Assembly: GCF_051401765.1 (NCBI RefSeq)
Contig: NW_027480423.1
Location: 11,470,001 to 11,534,000, forward strand
Length of the DNA stretch: 64,000 nt
Reading direction: 5' to 3'
Source: Calliopsis andreniformis
Taxonomy: Eukaryota; Arthropoda; Insecta; Hymenoptera; Andrenidae
The translations under genes and the position numbers were made by a program. The notes beneath the pieces were generated by a model. The model searched no databases, was not told where the DNA came from, and saw only the letters and a list, made by a program, of their open reading frames with translations. Below are positions 1 through 13,026 of the stretch, in pieces; positions within the stretch are counted from its first letter, which is position 1; every line of letters begins with the position of its first letter.

Positions 1-166
1 GTAGAAATGACCATAACGTTCACACTGATTGCAATTATTCGTTTTATACGATGGAAAAGCTGTTGTATTTATATTGTATTTTATGCTTCTGGCGTTCACT
101 TCTTAGGCCTTAACTATTCGATTTGGTGGAACAACGCACTAGTGTGAAGCCTAGGTTTCCCGGAAC
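1..166 (+). repeat. Representative 166-bp satellite monomer
   Basis: One full unit in the phase used here. It starts with GTAGAAATGACC (+0), then CACACTG/CATACTG (about +21), a variable box ATTCNNNTTATACGATGG (+36), the A5 tract GGAAAAACTG or GGAAAAGCTG (about +53), the AT-rich TGTATTTATATTGTATTTTA (about +62), TTATGCTTCTGGCG, GACTTCTWAGGCC, CTAACTATTCGATCTGGTGG, AGCAACGCCCTAGAGTGAAG, the palindromic CCTAGG and TTGCCCGGAAC. Monomer classes differ mainly at +38 to +48 and at the GTTGACTTCTAAGG versus GTTCACTTCTTAGG position. The start point is arbitrary, because a tandem repeat has no natural first base. Confidence 0.95.
37..53 (+). other. CENP-B-box-like site, first of many copies
   Basis: The 17-mer ATTCGTTTTATACGATG sits at monomer +36 and is shared by the many monomers of the CGTTTTA class (another example at 4684-4700). 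The mammalian CENP-B box essential pattern is NTTCGNNNNANNCGGGN. This site has the TTCG, the central A and the CG at the right spacing but AT in place of the final GG, so 7 of 9 essential positions match. Other monomer classes carry ATTCATTTTA, ATTCCTGTTA or TTCGATTTATACAATGG at this point and lose one half of the pattern. Binding by any CENP-B-like protein is inference. Confidence 0.35.
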
Positions 167-1470
167 GTAGAAATGGCCATAACTTTCACACTGGTAGCAA
201 TTATTCGAAATATACAATGGAAAAACTGTTCTACCTATTTTGTGTTTTATGTTTCGCGCGTTGACTTCTAAGGCCCTAACTATTCGATCTAGTGGAGCAA
301 TGCCCTAGTGTGAAGCCTAGGTTGCCTGGAAAGTAGAAATGTCCATAACTTTCATACTGGTTTTAATTACTCGTTTTATACGATGGAAGAACTGTTGTAT
401 TTATACTATATTTTATGCTTCTGACGTTGACTTCTAAGGCACTAACCATTCGATCTGGTGGAGCTACGCCCTAGAGTGAAACATACGTTGCCCGGAACGT
501 AGAAATGACCATTACTTTCACACTCTTTGCAATTATTCATTTTATGCGATGGAAAAGCTGTTGCATTTATATTGTATTTTATGCTACTGGCGTTGACTTC
601 TTGGGCCCTAACTATTCGATCTGGTGGAGCAACGCCCTAAGGAGAATCCTAGATTGACCGGGAAGTAGAAATGACCATAACTTTCATACTGGTAGCAATT
701 ATTCGATTTATACAATGGAAAAACAGTTCTATTAATTTTGTTTTTTATGTTTCGGGCGTCGACTTCTAAGGCACTAGCTATTCGATCTGGTGGAGCAACG
801 CCCTAGAGTGAAGCCTAAGATGCCCGGAACGTAGAAATGACCATAACGATCACACTGATTGCAATTATTCGTTTTATACGATGGAAAAGCTGTTGTATTT
901 ATATTGTATTTTATGCTTCTGGCGTTCACTTCTTAGGCCTTAACTATTCGATCTGGTGGAACAACGCACTAGTGTGAAGCCTAGGTTTCCCGGAACGTAG
1001 AAATGGCCATAACTTTCACACTGGTAGCAATTATTCGAAATATACAATGGAAAAACTGTTCTACCTATTTTGTGTTTTATGTTTCGCGCGTTGACTTCTA
1101 AGGCCCTAACTATTCGATCTAGTGGAGCAACGCCCTAGTGTGAAGCCTAGGTTGCTGGAAAGTAGAAATGTCCATAACTTTCATACTGGTTTTAATTACT
1201 CGTTTTATACGATGGAAGAACTGTTGTATTTATACTATATTTTATGCTTCTGACGTTGACTTCTAAGGCACTAACTATTCGATCTGGTGGAGCCACGCCC
1301 TAGAGTGAAACATACGTTGCCCGGAACGTAGAAATGACCATTACTTTCACACTCTTTGCAATTATTCATTTTATGCGATGGAAAAGCTGTTGCATTTATA
1401 TTGTATTTTATGCTACTGGCGTTGACTTCTTGGGCCCTAACTATTCGATCTGGTGGAGCAACGCCCTAGA

Positions 1471-2008
1471 GTGAAGCCTAGGTTGCCCGGAACGTAGAAA
1501 TGACCATCACTTTCAAACTGGTTACAATTATTCCTGTTATACGATGGAAAAACTGTTGTATTTTTATTGCATCTTATGCTTCGGGCGTCGACTTCTAAGG
1601 CCCTAACTATCCAATCCGTTGGAGCAACGCACTATGGTAAAGCCTATGTTGCCCGGAACGTAGAAATGACCAGAACTTTCACACTGGTAGCAATTATTCG
1701 ATTTATACGATGGAAAAACTGTTCTATTTATTTTGTGTTTTATGTTTCGCGCGTTGACATCTAAGGCCCTAACTATTCGATCTGGTGGAGCATCGCCCTA
1801 GGTTGAAGCCTAGGTTGCCCGGAAAGTAGAAATGTCCATAACTTTCACACTGCTTGCAATTATTCGTTTTATACGATGGAAAAACTGTTGTATTTATATT
1901 GTATTTTATGCTTCTAGCGTTCACTTCTTAGGCCCTAACTATTCGATCGGGTGGAACAGCGCCCTAGGGTGAAGCCTAGGTTGCCCGGAAAGTAGAAGTG
2001 ACCATAAC
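1471..2008 (+). repeat. Three-monomer block (partner 4791-5328, offset 3,320)
   Basis: Identical to 4791-5328 as far as I could compare, at exactly 20 x 166 bp. Both copies contain the rare variants CCAATCCGTTGG and GCACTATGGTAAAG. The partner diverges after about 2008, where this copy reads GTAGAAGTGACC. Confidence 0.85.
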
Positions 2009-2655
2009 TTTCAAAGTGGTAGCAATTATTCCTGTTATACGATGGAAAAACTGTTGCATTTATATTGTATTTTATGCTTCTGGCGTTGACTTCTTAGGCC
2101 CTAACTATTCGATCTGGTGGAGCAACGTCTTAGAGTGACGCCTAGGTTGCCGGGAACGTAGAAATGACCATATCTTTCACACTGGTTGCTATTGTTCCTG
2201 TTATACCATGGAAAAGCTGTTGTATTTATATTGTACCTTATGGTTCTGGCGTTGACTTCTAAGGCCCTAACTATTCGATCTGGTGGACTAACGCCCTAGA
2301 GTGAAGCCTAGGTTGCCCGGAAAGTAGAAATGTCCATAACTTTCATACTGGTTGCAATTATCTGGTTTATAGGATGGAAAAACTGTTGTATTTATATTGT
2401 ATTTTATGCTTCTGGCGTTCACTTCTTAGGCCTTAACTATTCGATCTGGTGGAGCTACGCCCTAGAGTGAAATCTAGGTTGCCCGGAACGTAGAAATGAC
2501 CATTACTTTCACACTCTTTGCAATTATTCATTTTATACGATGGAAAAGCTGTTGCATTTATATTGTATTTTATGCTTCTGGCGTTGACTTCTTAGGCCCT
2601 AACTATTCGATCTGGTGGAGCAGCGCCTTAGAGTGACGCCTAGGTTGCCCGGAAC
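2009..2655 (+). repeat. Mixed satellite monomers
   Basis: About four ordinary monomers linking two duplicated blocks. The stretch around 2361, with TCTGGTTTATAGGATGG, recurs at 5515, 19 monomers (3,154 bp) downstream. Nothing other than satellite is seen. Confidence 0.85.
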
Positions 2656-4519
2656 GTAGAAATGACCATAACGTTCACACTGATTGCAATTATTCGTTTT
2701 ATACGATGGAAAAGCTGTTGTATTTATATTGTATTTTATGCTTCTGGCGTTCACTTCTTAGGCCTTAACTATTCGATTTGGTGGAACAACGCACTAGTGT
2801 GAAGCCTAGGTTTCCCGGAACGTAGAAATGGCCATAACTTTCACACTGGTAGCAATTATTCGAAATATACAATGGAAAAACTGTTCTACCTATTTTGTGT
2901 TTTATGTTTCGCGCGTTGACTTCTAAGGCCCTAACTATTCGATCTAGTGGAGCAATGCCCTAGTGTGAAGCCTAGGTTGCCTGGAAAGTAGAAATGTCCA
3001 TAACTTTCATACTGGTTTTAATTACTCGTTTTATACGATGGAAGAACTGTTGTATTTATACTATATTTTATGCTTCTGACGTTGACTTCTAAGGCACTAA
3101 CCATTCGATCTGGTGGAGCTACGCCCTAGAGTGAAACATACGTTGCCCGGAACGTAGAAATGACCATTACTTTCACACTCTTTGCAATTATTCATTTTAT
3201 GCGATGGAAAAGCTGTTGCATTTATATTGTATTTTATGCTACTGGCGTTGACTTCTTGGGCCCTAACTATTCGATCTGGTGGAGCAACGCCCTAAGGAGA
3301 ATCCTAGATTGACCGGGAAGTAGAAATGACCATAACTTTCATACTGGTAGCAATTATTCGATTTATACAATGGAAAAACAGTTCTATTAATTTTGTTTTT
3401 TATGTTTCGGGCGTCGACTTCTAAGGCACTAGCTATTCGATCTGGTGGAGCAACGCCCTAGAGTGAAGCCTAAGATGCCCGGAACGTAGAAATGACCATA
3501 ACGATCACACTGATTGCAATTATTCAGTTTATACGATGGAAAAGCTGTTGTATTTATATTGTATTTTATGCTTCTGGCGTTCACTTCTTAGGCCTTAACT
3601 ATTCGATCTGGTGGAACAACGCACTAGTGTGAAGCCTAGGTTTCCCGGAACGTAGAAATGGCCATAACTTTCACACTGGTAGCAATTATTCGAAATATAC
3701 AATGGAAAAACTGTTCTACCTATTTTGTGTTTTATGTTTCGCGCGTTGACTTCTAAGGCCCTAACTATTCGATCTAGTGGAGCAACGCCCTAGTGTGAAG
3801 CCTAGGTTGCCTGGAAAGTAGAAATGTCCATAACTTTCATACTGGTTTTAATTACTCGTTTTATACGATGGAAGAACTGTTGTATTTATACTATATTTTA
3901 TGCTTCTGACGTTGACTTCTAAGGCACTAACTATTCGATCTGGTGGAGCCACGCCCTAGAGTGAAACATACGTTGCCCGGAACGTAGAAATGACCATTAC
4001 TTTCACACTCTTTGCAATTATTCATTTTATGCGATGGAAAAGCTGTTGCATTTATATTGTATTTTATGCTACTGGCGTTGACTTCTTGGGCCCTAACTAT
4101 TCGATCTGGTGGAGCAACGCCCTAAGGAGAATCCTAGATTGACCGGGAAGTAGAAATGACCATAACTTTCATACTGGTAGCAACTATTCGATTTATACAA
4201 TGGAAAAACTGTTGTATTTATACTGTATTTTATGCTTCTGACGTTGACTTCTAACGCACTAACTATTCGATCTGGTGGAGCAACGCCCTAGAGTGAAACC
4301 TAGGTTGCCCGGAACGTAGAAATGACCATTACTTTCACACTCTTTACAATTTGTCATTTTATACGATGGAAAAGCTGTTGCATTTATATTGTATTATATG
4401 CTTCTGGCGTTGACTTCTTAGGCCCTAACTATTCGATCTGGTGGAGCAACGCCTTAGAGTGACGCCTAGGTTGCCCGGAACGTAGAAATGACCATATCTT
4501 TCACACTGGTTGCAATTGT
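2656..4519 (+). repeat. 16-monomer block, copy 2 (partners 1-1470 and 8463-10326)
   Basis: Matches 8463-10326 at an offset of 5,807 bp (35 monomers minus three bases) with a few substitutions, and matches 1-1470 over its first nine monomers. The match ends near 4519/10326, where GTTCCTGTTATACGATGG is replaced by CTCCTGTTATGCGATTG. Confidence 0.88.
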
Positions 4520-7500
4520 TCCTGTTATACGATGGAAAAGATGTTGTATTTATATTGTACCTTATGCATCTGACGTTGACTTCTAAGGCCCTAACTATTC
4601 GATCTGGTGGAGCAACGCCCTAGAGTGAAGCCTAGGTTGCCCGGAACGTAGAAATGACCATAACTTTCACACTGGTTGCAATTATTCGTTTTATACGATG
4701 GAAAAACTGTTGTATTTATATTGTATTTTATGCTTGTGGCGTTTTCTTCTTAGGCCCTAACTATTCGATCTGGTGGAGCAACGCCCTAGAGTGAAGCCTA
4801 GGTTGCCCGGAACGTAGAAATGACCATCACTTTCAAACTGGTTACAATTATTCCTGTTATACGATGGAAAAACTGTTGTATTTTTATTGCATCTTATGCT
4901 TCGGGCGTCGACTTCTAAGGCCCTAACTATCCAATCCGTTGGAGCAACGCACTATGGTAAAGCCTATGTTGCCCGGAACGTAGAAATGACCAGAACTTTC
5001 ACACTGGTAGCAATTATTCGATTTATACGATGGAAAAACTGTTCTATTTATTTTGTGTTTTATGTTTCGCGCGTTGACATCTAAGGCCCTAACTATTCGA
5101 TCTGGTGGAGCATCGCCCTAGGTTGAAGCCTAGGTTGCCCGGAAAGTAGAAATGTCCATAACTTTCACACTGCTTGCAATTATTCGTTTTATACGATGGA
5201 AAAACTGTTGTATTTATATTGTATTTTATGCTTCTAGCGTTCACTTCTTAGGCCCTAACTATTCGATCGGGTGGAACAGCGCCCTAGGGTGAAGCCTAGG
5301 TTGCCCGGAAAGTAGAAATGACCATTACTTTCACACTCTTTGCAATTATTCATTTTATACGATGGAAAAGCTGTTGCATTTATATTGTATTTTATGCTTC
5401 TGGCGTTGACTTCTTAGGCCCTAACTATTCGATCTGTTGGAGCAACGCCTTAGAGTGAAGCCTTGGTTTCCCGGAACGTAGAAATGACCATCACTTTCAT
5501 ACTGGTTGCAATTATCTGGTTTATAGGATGGAAAAACTGTTGTATTTATATTGTATTTTATGCTTCTGGCGTTCACTTCTTAGGCCTTAACTATTCGATC
5601 TGGTGGAGCTACGCCCTAGAGTGAAATCTAGGTTGCCCGGAACGTAGAAATGACCATTACTTTCACACTCTTTGCAATTATTCATTTTATACGATGGAAA
5701 AGCTGTTGCATTTATATTGTATTTTATGCTTCTGGCGTTGACTTCTTAGGCCCTAACTATTCGATCTGTTGGAGCAACGCCTTAGAGTGAAGCCTTGGTT
5801 TCCCGGAACGTAGAAATGACCATCACTTTCATACTGGTTGCAATTATTCGTTTTATACGATGGAAAAACTGTTGTACTTATATTGTATTTTATGCTTGTG
5901 GCGTTGAATTCGAAGGCGCTAACTATTCGATCTGTTGGAGCAACGCCCTAGAGTGAAGCCTAGGGTGCCCGGAACGTAGAAATGACCATCACTTTCAAAC
6001 TGGTTGCAACTATCCCAGTTATATGATGGAAAAACTGTTGCATTTTTATTGCATTTTATGCTTCGGGCGCTGACTTCCAAGGCCCTAACTGTCTAATCTG
6101 TTGGAGCAACGCCCTAGGGTGAAGCCTAGGTTGCCCGGAAAGTAGAAATGACCATAACTTTCATACTCGTTGCAATTATACGTTTTATACGATGGAAAAG
6201 CTGTTGTATTTATATTGTATTTTATGCTTCTTGCGCTCACTTCTTAGGCCCTAACTATTCGATCTGGTGGAACATCGCCCTAGGGTGAAGCCTAGGTTTC
6301 CCGGAACGTAGAGATGACCATAACTTTCACAGTTGTAGCAATTATTCGATTTATACAATGGAAAAACAGTTCTATTAATTTTGTTTTTTATGTTTCGGGC
6401 GTCGACTTCTAAGGCACTAACTATTCGATCTGGTGGAGCAACGCCCTACAGTGAAGCCTAGGTTGCCCGGAACATAGAAATGGCCATAACTTTCACACTG
6501 GTAGCAATTATTCGAAATATACAATGGAAAAACTGTTCTACCTATTTTGTGTTTTATGTTTCGCGCGATGACTTCTAAGGCCCTAACTACTCGATCTAGT
6601 GGAGCAACGCCCTAGTGTGAAGCCTAGCTTGCCTGGAAAGTAGAAATGTCCATAACTTTCATACTGGTTTTAATTACTCGTTTTATACGATGGAAGAACT
6701 GTTGTATTTATACTATATTTTATGCTTCTGACGTTGACTTCTAAGGCACTAACTATTCGATCTGGTGGAGCTACGCCCTAGAGTGAAACATACGTTGCCC
6801 GGAACGTAGAAATGACCATTACTTTCACACTCTTTGCAATTATTCATTTTATGCGATGGAAAAGCTGTTGCATTTATATTGTATTTTATGCTACTGGCGT
6901 TGACTTCTTGGGCGCTAACTATTCGATCTGGTGGAGCAACGCCCTAAGGAGAATCCTAGATTGACCGGGAAGTAGAAATGACCTTAACTTTCATACTGGT
7001 AGCAATTATTCGATTTATACAATGGAAAAACTGTTGTATTTATACTGTATTTTATGCTTCTGACGTTGACTTCTAACGCACTAACTATTCGATCTGGTGG
7101 AGCAATGCCCTAGAGTGAAACCTAGGTTGCCCGGAACGTAGAAATGACCATTACTTTCACACTCTTTACAATTTGTCATTTTATACGATGGGAAAGCTGT
7201 TGCATTTATATTGTATTATATGCTTCTGGCGTTGACTTCTTAGGCCCTAACTATTCGATCTGGTGGAGCAGCGCCTTAGAGTGACGCCTAGGTTGCCCGG
7301 AACGTAGAAATGACCATATCTTTCACACTGGTTGCAATTGCTCCTGTTATACGATGGAAAAGATGTTGTATTTATATTGTACCTTATGCATCTGGCGTTG
7401 ACCTCTAAGGCCCTAACTATTCGATCTGGTGGAGCAACGCCCTAGAGTGAAGCCTAGGTTGCCCGGAACGTAGAAATGACCATAACTTTCACACTGGTTG

Positions 7501-8462
7501 CAATTATTCGTTTTATACGATGGAAAAACTGTTGTATTTATATTGTATTTTATGCTTCTGGCGTTTTCTTCTTAGGCCCTAACTATTCGATCGGGTGGAA
7601 CAACGCCCTAGGGTGAAGCCTAGGTTGCCCGGAAAGTAGAAATGACCATAACTTTCAAACTGGTTGCAATTATTCCTGTTATACGATGGAAAAACTGTTG
7701 TGTTTATATTGTATTTTATGCCTCTGGCGTTGACTTCTAGGGCACTAAGTATTCGATATGGTGGAGCAACGCCCTAGAGTGAAGCCTAGGGTGCCCGGAA
7801 CGTAGAAATGACCATCACTTTCAAACTGGTTGCAATTACTCCTGTTATATCATGGAAAAACTGTTGTATTTTTATTGCATTTTATGCTTCGGGCGTTGAC
7901 TTCTAAGGCACTAACTATTCAAACTGTTGCAGCAACGCCCTAGGGTGAATCCTAGGTTGCCCGGAAAGTAGAAATGACCATAACTTTCATACTGGTTGCA
8001 ATTATCCGTTTTATACGATGGTAAAGCTGTTGTATGTATATTGTATTTTATGCTTCTGGCGTTCACTCCTTAGGCCTTAACTATTCGATCTGGTGGAACA
8101 ACGCACTAAGGTGAAGCCTAGGTTGCCCGGAACGTAGAAATGACCATAACTTTCACACTGGTTGCAATTCGTTTTATACGATGGTAAAGCTGTTGTATGT
8201 ATATTGTATTTTATGCTTCTTGCGCTCACTTCTTAGGCCCTAACTATTCAATCTGGTGGAACATCGCCCTAGGGTGAAGCCTAGGTTTCCCGGAGCGTAG
8301 AGATGACCATAACTTTCACAGTTGTAGCAATTATTCGATCTATACAATGGAAAAACAGTTCTGTTAATTTTGTTTTTTATGTTTCGGGCGTCGACTTCTA
8401 AGGCACTAACTATTCGATCTGGTGGAGCAACGCCCTAGAGTGAAGCCTAAGATGCCCGGAAC
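4520..8462 (+). repeat. Satellite monomers with shorter internal duplications
   Basis: Ordinary monomers of the left-hand family. Internal matches seen: 3640-4767 with 6462-7589 (offset 2,822, 17 monomers) and about 6220-6460 with 8209-8449 (offset 1,989, 12 monomers minus three bases, marked by CTTGCGCTCACTTC and CACAGTTGTAGC). About 4791-5328 copies 1471-2008. No gene or non-satellite sequence seen. Confidence 0.85.
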
Positions 8463-10326
8463 GTAGAAATGACCATAACGTTCACACTGATTGCAATTAT
8501 TCGTTTTATACGATGGAAAAGCTGTTGTATTTATATTGTATTTTATGCTTCTGGCGTTCACTTCTTAGGCCTTAACTATTCGATTTGGTGGAACAACGCA
8601 CTAGTGTGAAGCCTAGGTTTCCCGGAACGTAGAAATGGCCATAACTTTCACACTGGTAGCAATTATTCGAAATATACAATGGAAAAACTGTTCTACCTAT
8701 TTTGTGTTTTATGTTTCGCGCGTTGACTTCTAAGGCCCTAACTATTCGATCTAGTGGAGCAATGCCCTAGTGTGAAGCCTAGGTTGCCTGGAAAGTAGAA
8801 ATGTCCATAACTTTCATACTGGTTTTAATTACTCGTTTTATACGATGGAAGAACTGTTGTATTTATACTATATTTTATGCTTCTGACGTTGACTTCTAAG
8901 GCACTAACCATTCGATCTGGTGGAGCTACGCCCTAGAGTGAAACATACGTTGCCCGGAACGTAGAAATGACCATTACTTTCACACTCTTTGCAATTATTC
9001 ATTTTATGCGATGGAAAAGCTGTTGCATTTATATTGTATTTTATGCTACTGGCGTTGACTTCTTGGGCCCTAACTAGTCGATCTGGTGGAGCAACGCCCT
9101 AAGGAGAATCCTAGATTGACCGGGAAGTAGAAATGACCATAACTTTCATACTGGTAGCAATTATTCGATTTATACAATGGAAAAACAGTTCTATTAATTT
9201 TGTTTTTTATGTTTCGGGCGTCGACTTCTAAGGCACTAACTATTCGATCTGGTGGAGCAACGCCCTAGAGTGAAGCCTAAGATGCCCGGAACGTTGAAAT
9301 GACCATAACGATCACACTGATTGCAATTATTCGTTTAATACGATGGAAAAGCTGTTGTATTTATATTGTATTTTATGCTTCTGGCGTTCACTTCTTAGGC
9401 CTTAACTATTCGATCTGGTGGAACAACGCACTAGTGTGAAGCCTAGGTTTCCCGGAACGTAGAAATGGCCATAACTTTCACACTGGTAGCAATTATTCGA
9501 AATATACAATGGAAAAACTGTTCTACCTATTTTGTGTTTTATGTTTCGCGCGTTGACTTCTAAGGCCCTAACTATTCGATCTAGTGGAGCAACGCCCTAG
9601 TGTGAAGCCTAGGTTGCCTGGAAAGTAGAAATGTCCATAACTTTCATACTGGTTTTAATTACTCGTTTTATACGATGGAAGAACTGTTGTATTTATACTA
9701 TATTTTATGCTTCTGACGTTGACTTCTAAGGCACTAACTATTCGATCTGGTGGAGCCACGCCCTAGAGTGAAACATACGTTGCCCGGAACGTAGAAATGA
9801 CCATTACTTTCACACTCTTTGCAATTATTCATTTTATGCGATGGAAAAGCTGTTGCATTTATATTGTATTTTATGCTACTGGCGTTGACTTCTTGGGCCC
9901 TAACTATTCGACCTGGTGGAGCAACGCCCTAAGGAGAATCCTAGATTGACCGGGAAGTAGAAATGACCATAACTTTCATACTGGTAGCAATTATTGGATT
10001 TATACAATGGAAAAACTGTTGTATTTATACTGTATTTTATGCTTCTGACGTTGACTTCTAACGCACTAACTATTCGATCTGGTGGAGCAACGCCCTAGAG
10101 TGAAACCTAGGTTGCCCGGAACGTAGAAATGACCATTACTTTCACACTCTTTACAATTTGTCATTTTATACGATGGAAAAGCTGTTGCATTTATATTGTA
10201 TTATATGCTTCTGGCGTTGACTTCTTAGGCCCTAACTATTCGATCTGGTGGAGCAACGCCTTAGAGTGACGCCTAGGTTGCCCGGAACGTAGAAATGACC
10301 ATATCTTTCACACTGGTTGCAATTAC
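8463..10326 (+). repeat. 16-monomer block, copy 3 (partner 2656-4519)
   Basis: Third copy of the left-hand block, 5,807 bp downstream of copy 2. It has private substitutions such as CTAACTAGTCG near 9073 and ACGTTGAAATG near 9292, so it has diverged slightly since duplication. It is the last member of this family before the monomers become much more divergent. Confidence 0.88.
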
Positions 10327-13026
10327 TCCTGTTATGCGATTGAAAAACTGTTGTATCTTTATTGTACTTTATGCTCCGAGCTTTGACTTCTAAGGCGCTA
10401 ACTATTCGATCTGGTGGAGCAACGCATTAGAGTGAAGCATAGGTTGCCCGGAACGCAGAAGTGGCCATTACTTTCAAACTGGATGCAATTATTCGTTCTA
10501 TACGATGGACGAACTGTTGTATTTATATTGTATTTTATGCTTCTTGCATTGACTTCTTAGGCCCTAGCTGTTCGATCTGGTGGAACAACCACCTAGATTG
10601 AAGCCTAGGTTGCCCCGAACGTAGAAAAGACCATTACCTTCACACTGGTTGCAATTATTCGTTTCATACGATGGAAAAACCGTTGTATTTTTATTCTATT
10701 TTGTGCTTCTGGCGTTGACTTCTTAGGCCCTAACTATTCGATCTGGTGGAGCAACGCCCTAGAGTGGTGCCTAGGTTGCACGGAATGTGGAAATGACCAT
10801 TACTTTCACACTGTTTGCAATTATTCATTTTATACGATGGAAAAGTTGTTGTATTTATATTGTATTTTATGCTTCTGGCGTTGACTTCTAACTCCGTGGC
10901 TATTCGGTCTGGTGGAACAACTCCCTATATTGAAGCCTAGGTTGCCCGAAACGTGGACATGACCATAACCTTCACGCTGGATGCAATTGCTCCTGTCATA
11001 CGATTGAAAATCTGTTGTATCTTTACTGTATTTTATGCTTCGGGCGTTGACTTCTAAGGCCCTAACTATTCGATCTGTTGGAGCAACGCCCTAGAGTGAA
11101 GCCTAGGTTGCCCGCAACGTAGAAATGGCCATTACTTTCACACTGTATGCAATTACTCAATTTATACGCTGGAAAAGCTGTTGTATTTATATTGTATTTT
11201 ATGCTTCTGACGTTGGCTTCTAAGGCCGTAGCTATTCCATGTGGTGGAGCAACGCCCTATAGTGAAGCCTAGGCGGCCCGGAACGTAGAAATGACCAGTA
11301 CTTTCACACTGTTTGCAATTATTCATTTTATACGATGAAAAGACTGTTGTACTTATATTGTATTTTATGCTTCTGGCGTTGACTTCATAGGCCCTGACTA
11401 TTCGATCTGGTGGAACAACGCCCTAGAGTGAGTCCTAGGTTGCTCTGAACGTAGAAATGACCATATCTTTCACACTGGTTGCTATTATTCCTGTTATACG
11501 ATGGAAAAGCTGCTGTATTTATATTGTATTTTATGCTTCTGCCGTTGACTTCTAAGGCCCTAACTATTCGATCTGGTGGAGCAACGCCATAGAGTGAAGC
11601 CTAGGTTGCCCGGTACTTAGAAATGACCATCACTTTCAAACTGGTTGCAATTATTCGTTTTATACGCTGGCAAAGCTGTTGTATTTATATTGTATTTTAT
11701 TCTTCTGGCGTTGACTTCTTAGGCCCTGTCTATTCGATCTGGTGGAGCAACGCCTCAGAGTTAAGCCTAGGTCACCCGGAACGTAGAAATGACCAGTACT
11801 TTCACAGTGTTTGCAGTTATTCCTGTTATACGTTGGAAAATCTGTTGCATCTTTATTGTATTGTATGCTTCAGGCGTTGACTTCTAAGGCCCTAACTACT
11901 CGATCTGGTGGAGCACCGTCCTAGAGTGAAGCCTAGGTTGCCCCCAACGTAGAAGTGACCACTACTTTCGCAATGTTTGCAATTATTCATTTTATACGAT
12001 GGAAAAACTGTTGTACTTATATTGCATTTCATCCTTCTGGCGTTGAATTCTAAGTCCCTAGCTATTCTATCTGGTGGAGTAACGCCCTAGAGTGAAACCT
12101 AGGTTACCCTGAACGTAGAAATGTCCAGAACCTTCACACTGGTTGCAGTTATTCCTGTTATACGATGGAAAAACTGTTATATTCATAATGTATTTTATTC
12201 TTCTGGCGTTGATTTCTTAGGGCCCAACTATTCCATCTGGTGGAACAATTCCCTAGAGTGAAGCCTAGGTTGTCCGGAACGTAGAAATGACCATTACTTT
12301 CACACTGCTTGCAATTATTCATTTTATACGATGGAAAAACTGTTGCACTTTTATTGTATTTTATGCTTCTGGCGTTGACTTCTAAGGCCGTAGCTATTAG
12401 ATATGGTGGAGCAACGCCCTAGAGTGACGCCTAGGTTACCCGGATCGTAGAAATGACCAGTACTTTCACACTGGTTGCAGTTATTCATGTTATACGATGG
12501 AAGAACTGATTCATCTTTATTGTATTTTATGCTTCTGGCGTTGACTTCTTCGGCCCTAGATATTTGATCTGGTGGAGCACCGCCCTAGAGTGAAGCCTAG
12601 GTTGCCCGGAACGATGAAATGACCATTACTTTCACACTGTTTGCCAATATACATTTTATACGATGGAAAAGCCGTTGTGCTTAAATTGTAATTTATGCTT
12701 CTGGCGTTGACTTCTTAGGCCCTAACTATTTGATCTGGTGGAGCACCGCCCGAGAGTGAAGCCTAGGTTGCTCGGAATGTAGAAATGACCATTACCTTCA
12801 CACTGTTTGCAATTATTCATTTTATACGATGGCAAAGCTGTTGTATTTATATTGTATTGTATTCTTCTGGCGTTGACTTCTTAGGCCCTGTCTATTCGAT
12901 CTGGCGGAGCAACGCCTCATAGTTAAGCCTAGGATGCCCGAAACGTCGAAATGATCATTACTTTCGCACTGGTTGCAATTAGTCATGCTATACGATGGAA
13001 AAACTGTTGCATTTTTATTGTATTTT
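10327..13026 (+). repeat. Diverged satellite island with no near-identical partner found
   Basis: About 16 monomers that keep the 166-bp register but differ from each other and from the rest at many sites (for example CATACGATTGAAAATCTG, TACGATGAAAAGACTG, GCGGAGCAACGCCTCATAG). I found no long identical partner. Short relationships exist: 11330-11680 resembles 51780-52130, and 11330-11480 resembles 60003-60150. Such divergence usually marks older DNA that has escaped recent homogenisation. Confidence 0.85.

Larger units (their letters stand above)
1..1470 (+). repeat. 16-monomer block, copy 1 (partner 2656-4125)
   Basis: Nearly identical to 2656-4125 at an offset of 2,655 bp, which is 16 monomers minus one base. 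The missing base is in the first copy near 1155, where GTTGCTGGAA replaces GTTGCCTGGAA. The match ends where this copy reads GCCCTAGAGTG and the partner reads GCCCTAAGGAG. Diagnostic variants include CGAAATATACAATGG, TTTTAATTACTCG and GCTACTGGCG. Confidence 0.9.

Noticed and set aside
110..120. Telomere-like CCCTAAC inside each monomer (GGCCCTAACT)
   Set aside because: It is a single heptamer per 166-bp unit, not a tandem run, and many copies read CCTTAAC or CACTAAC.
115..132. RNA polymerase III B-box-like word TATTCGATCTGG
   Set aside because: Only TTCGA fits the GGTTCGANNCC consensus, no convincing A box lies upstream, and no tRNA-like fold is evident, so a tRNA- or SINE-derived origin is not supported.
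1567..5084. Identical 65-codon frames at 1567-1764 and 4887-5084
   Set aside because: The identity comes from the 3,320-bp (20-monomer) duplication and is not evidence of coding.
10327..13026. Possible unique or transposon-derived insertion
   Set aside because: On inspection the 166-bp register and monomer words continue throughout; it is diverged satellite.
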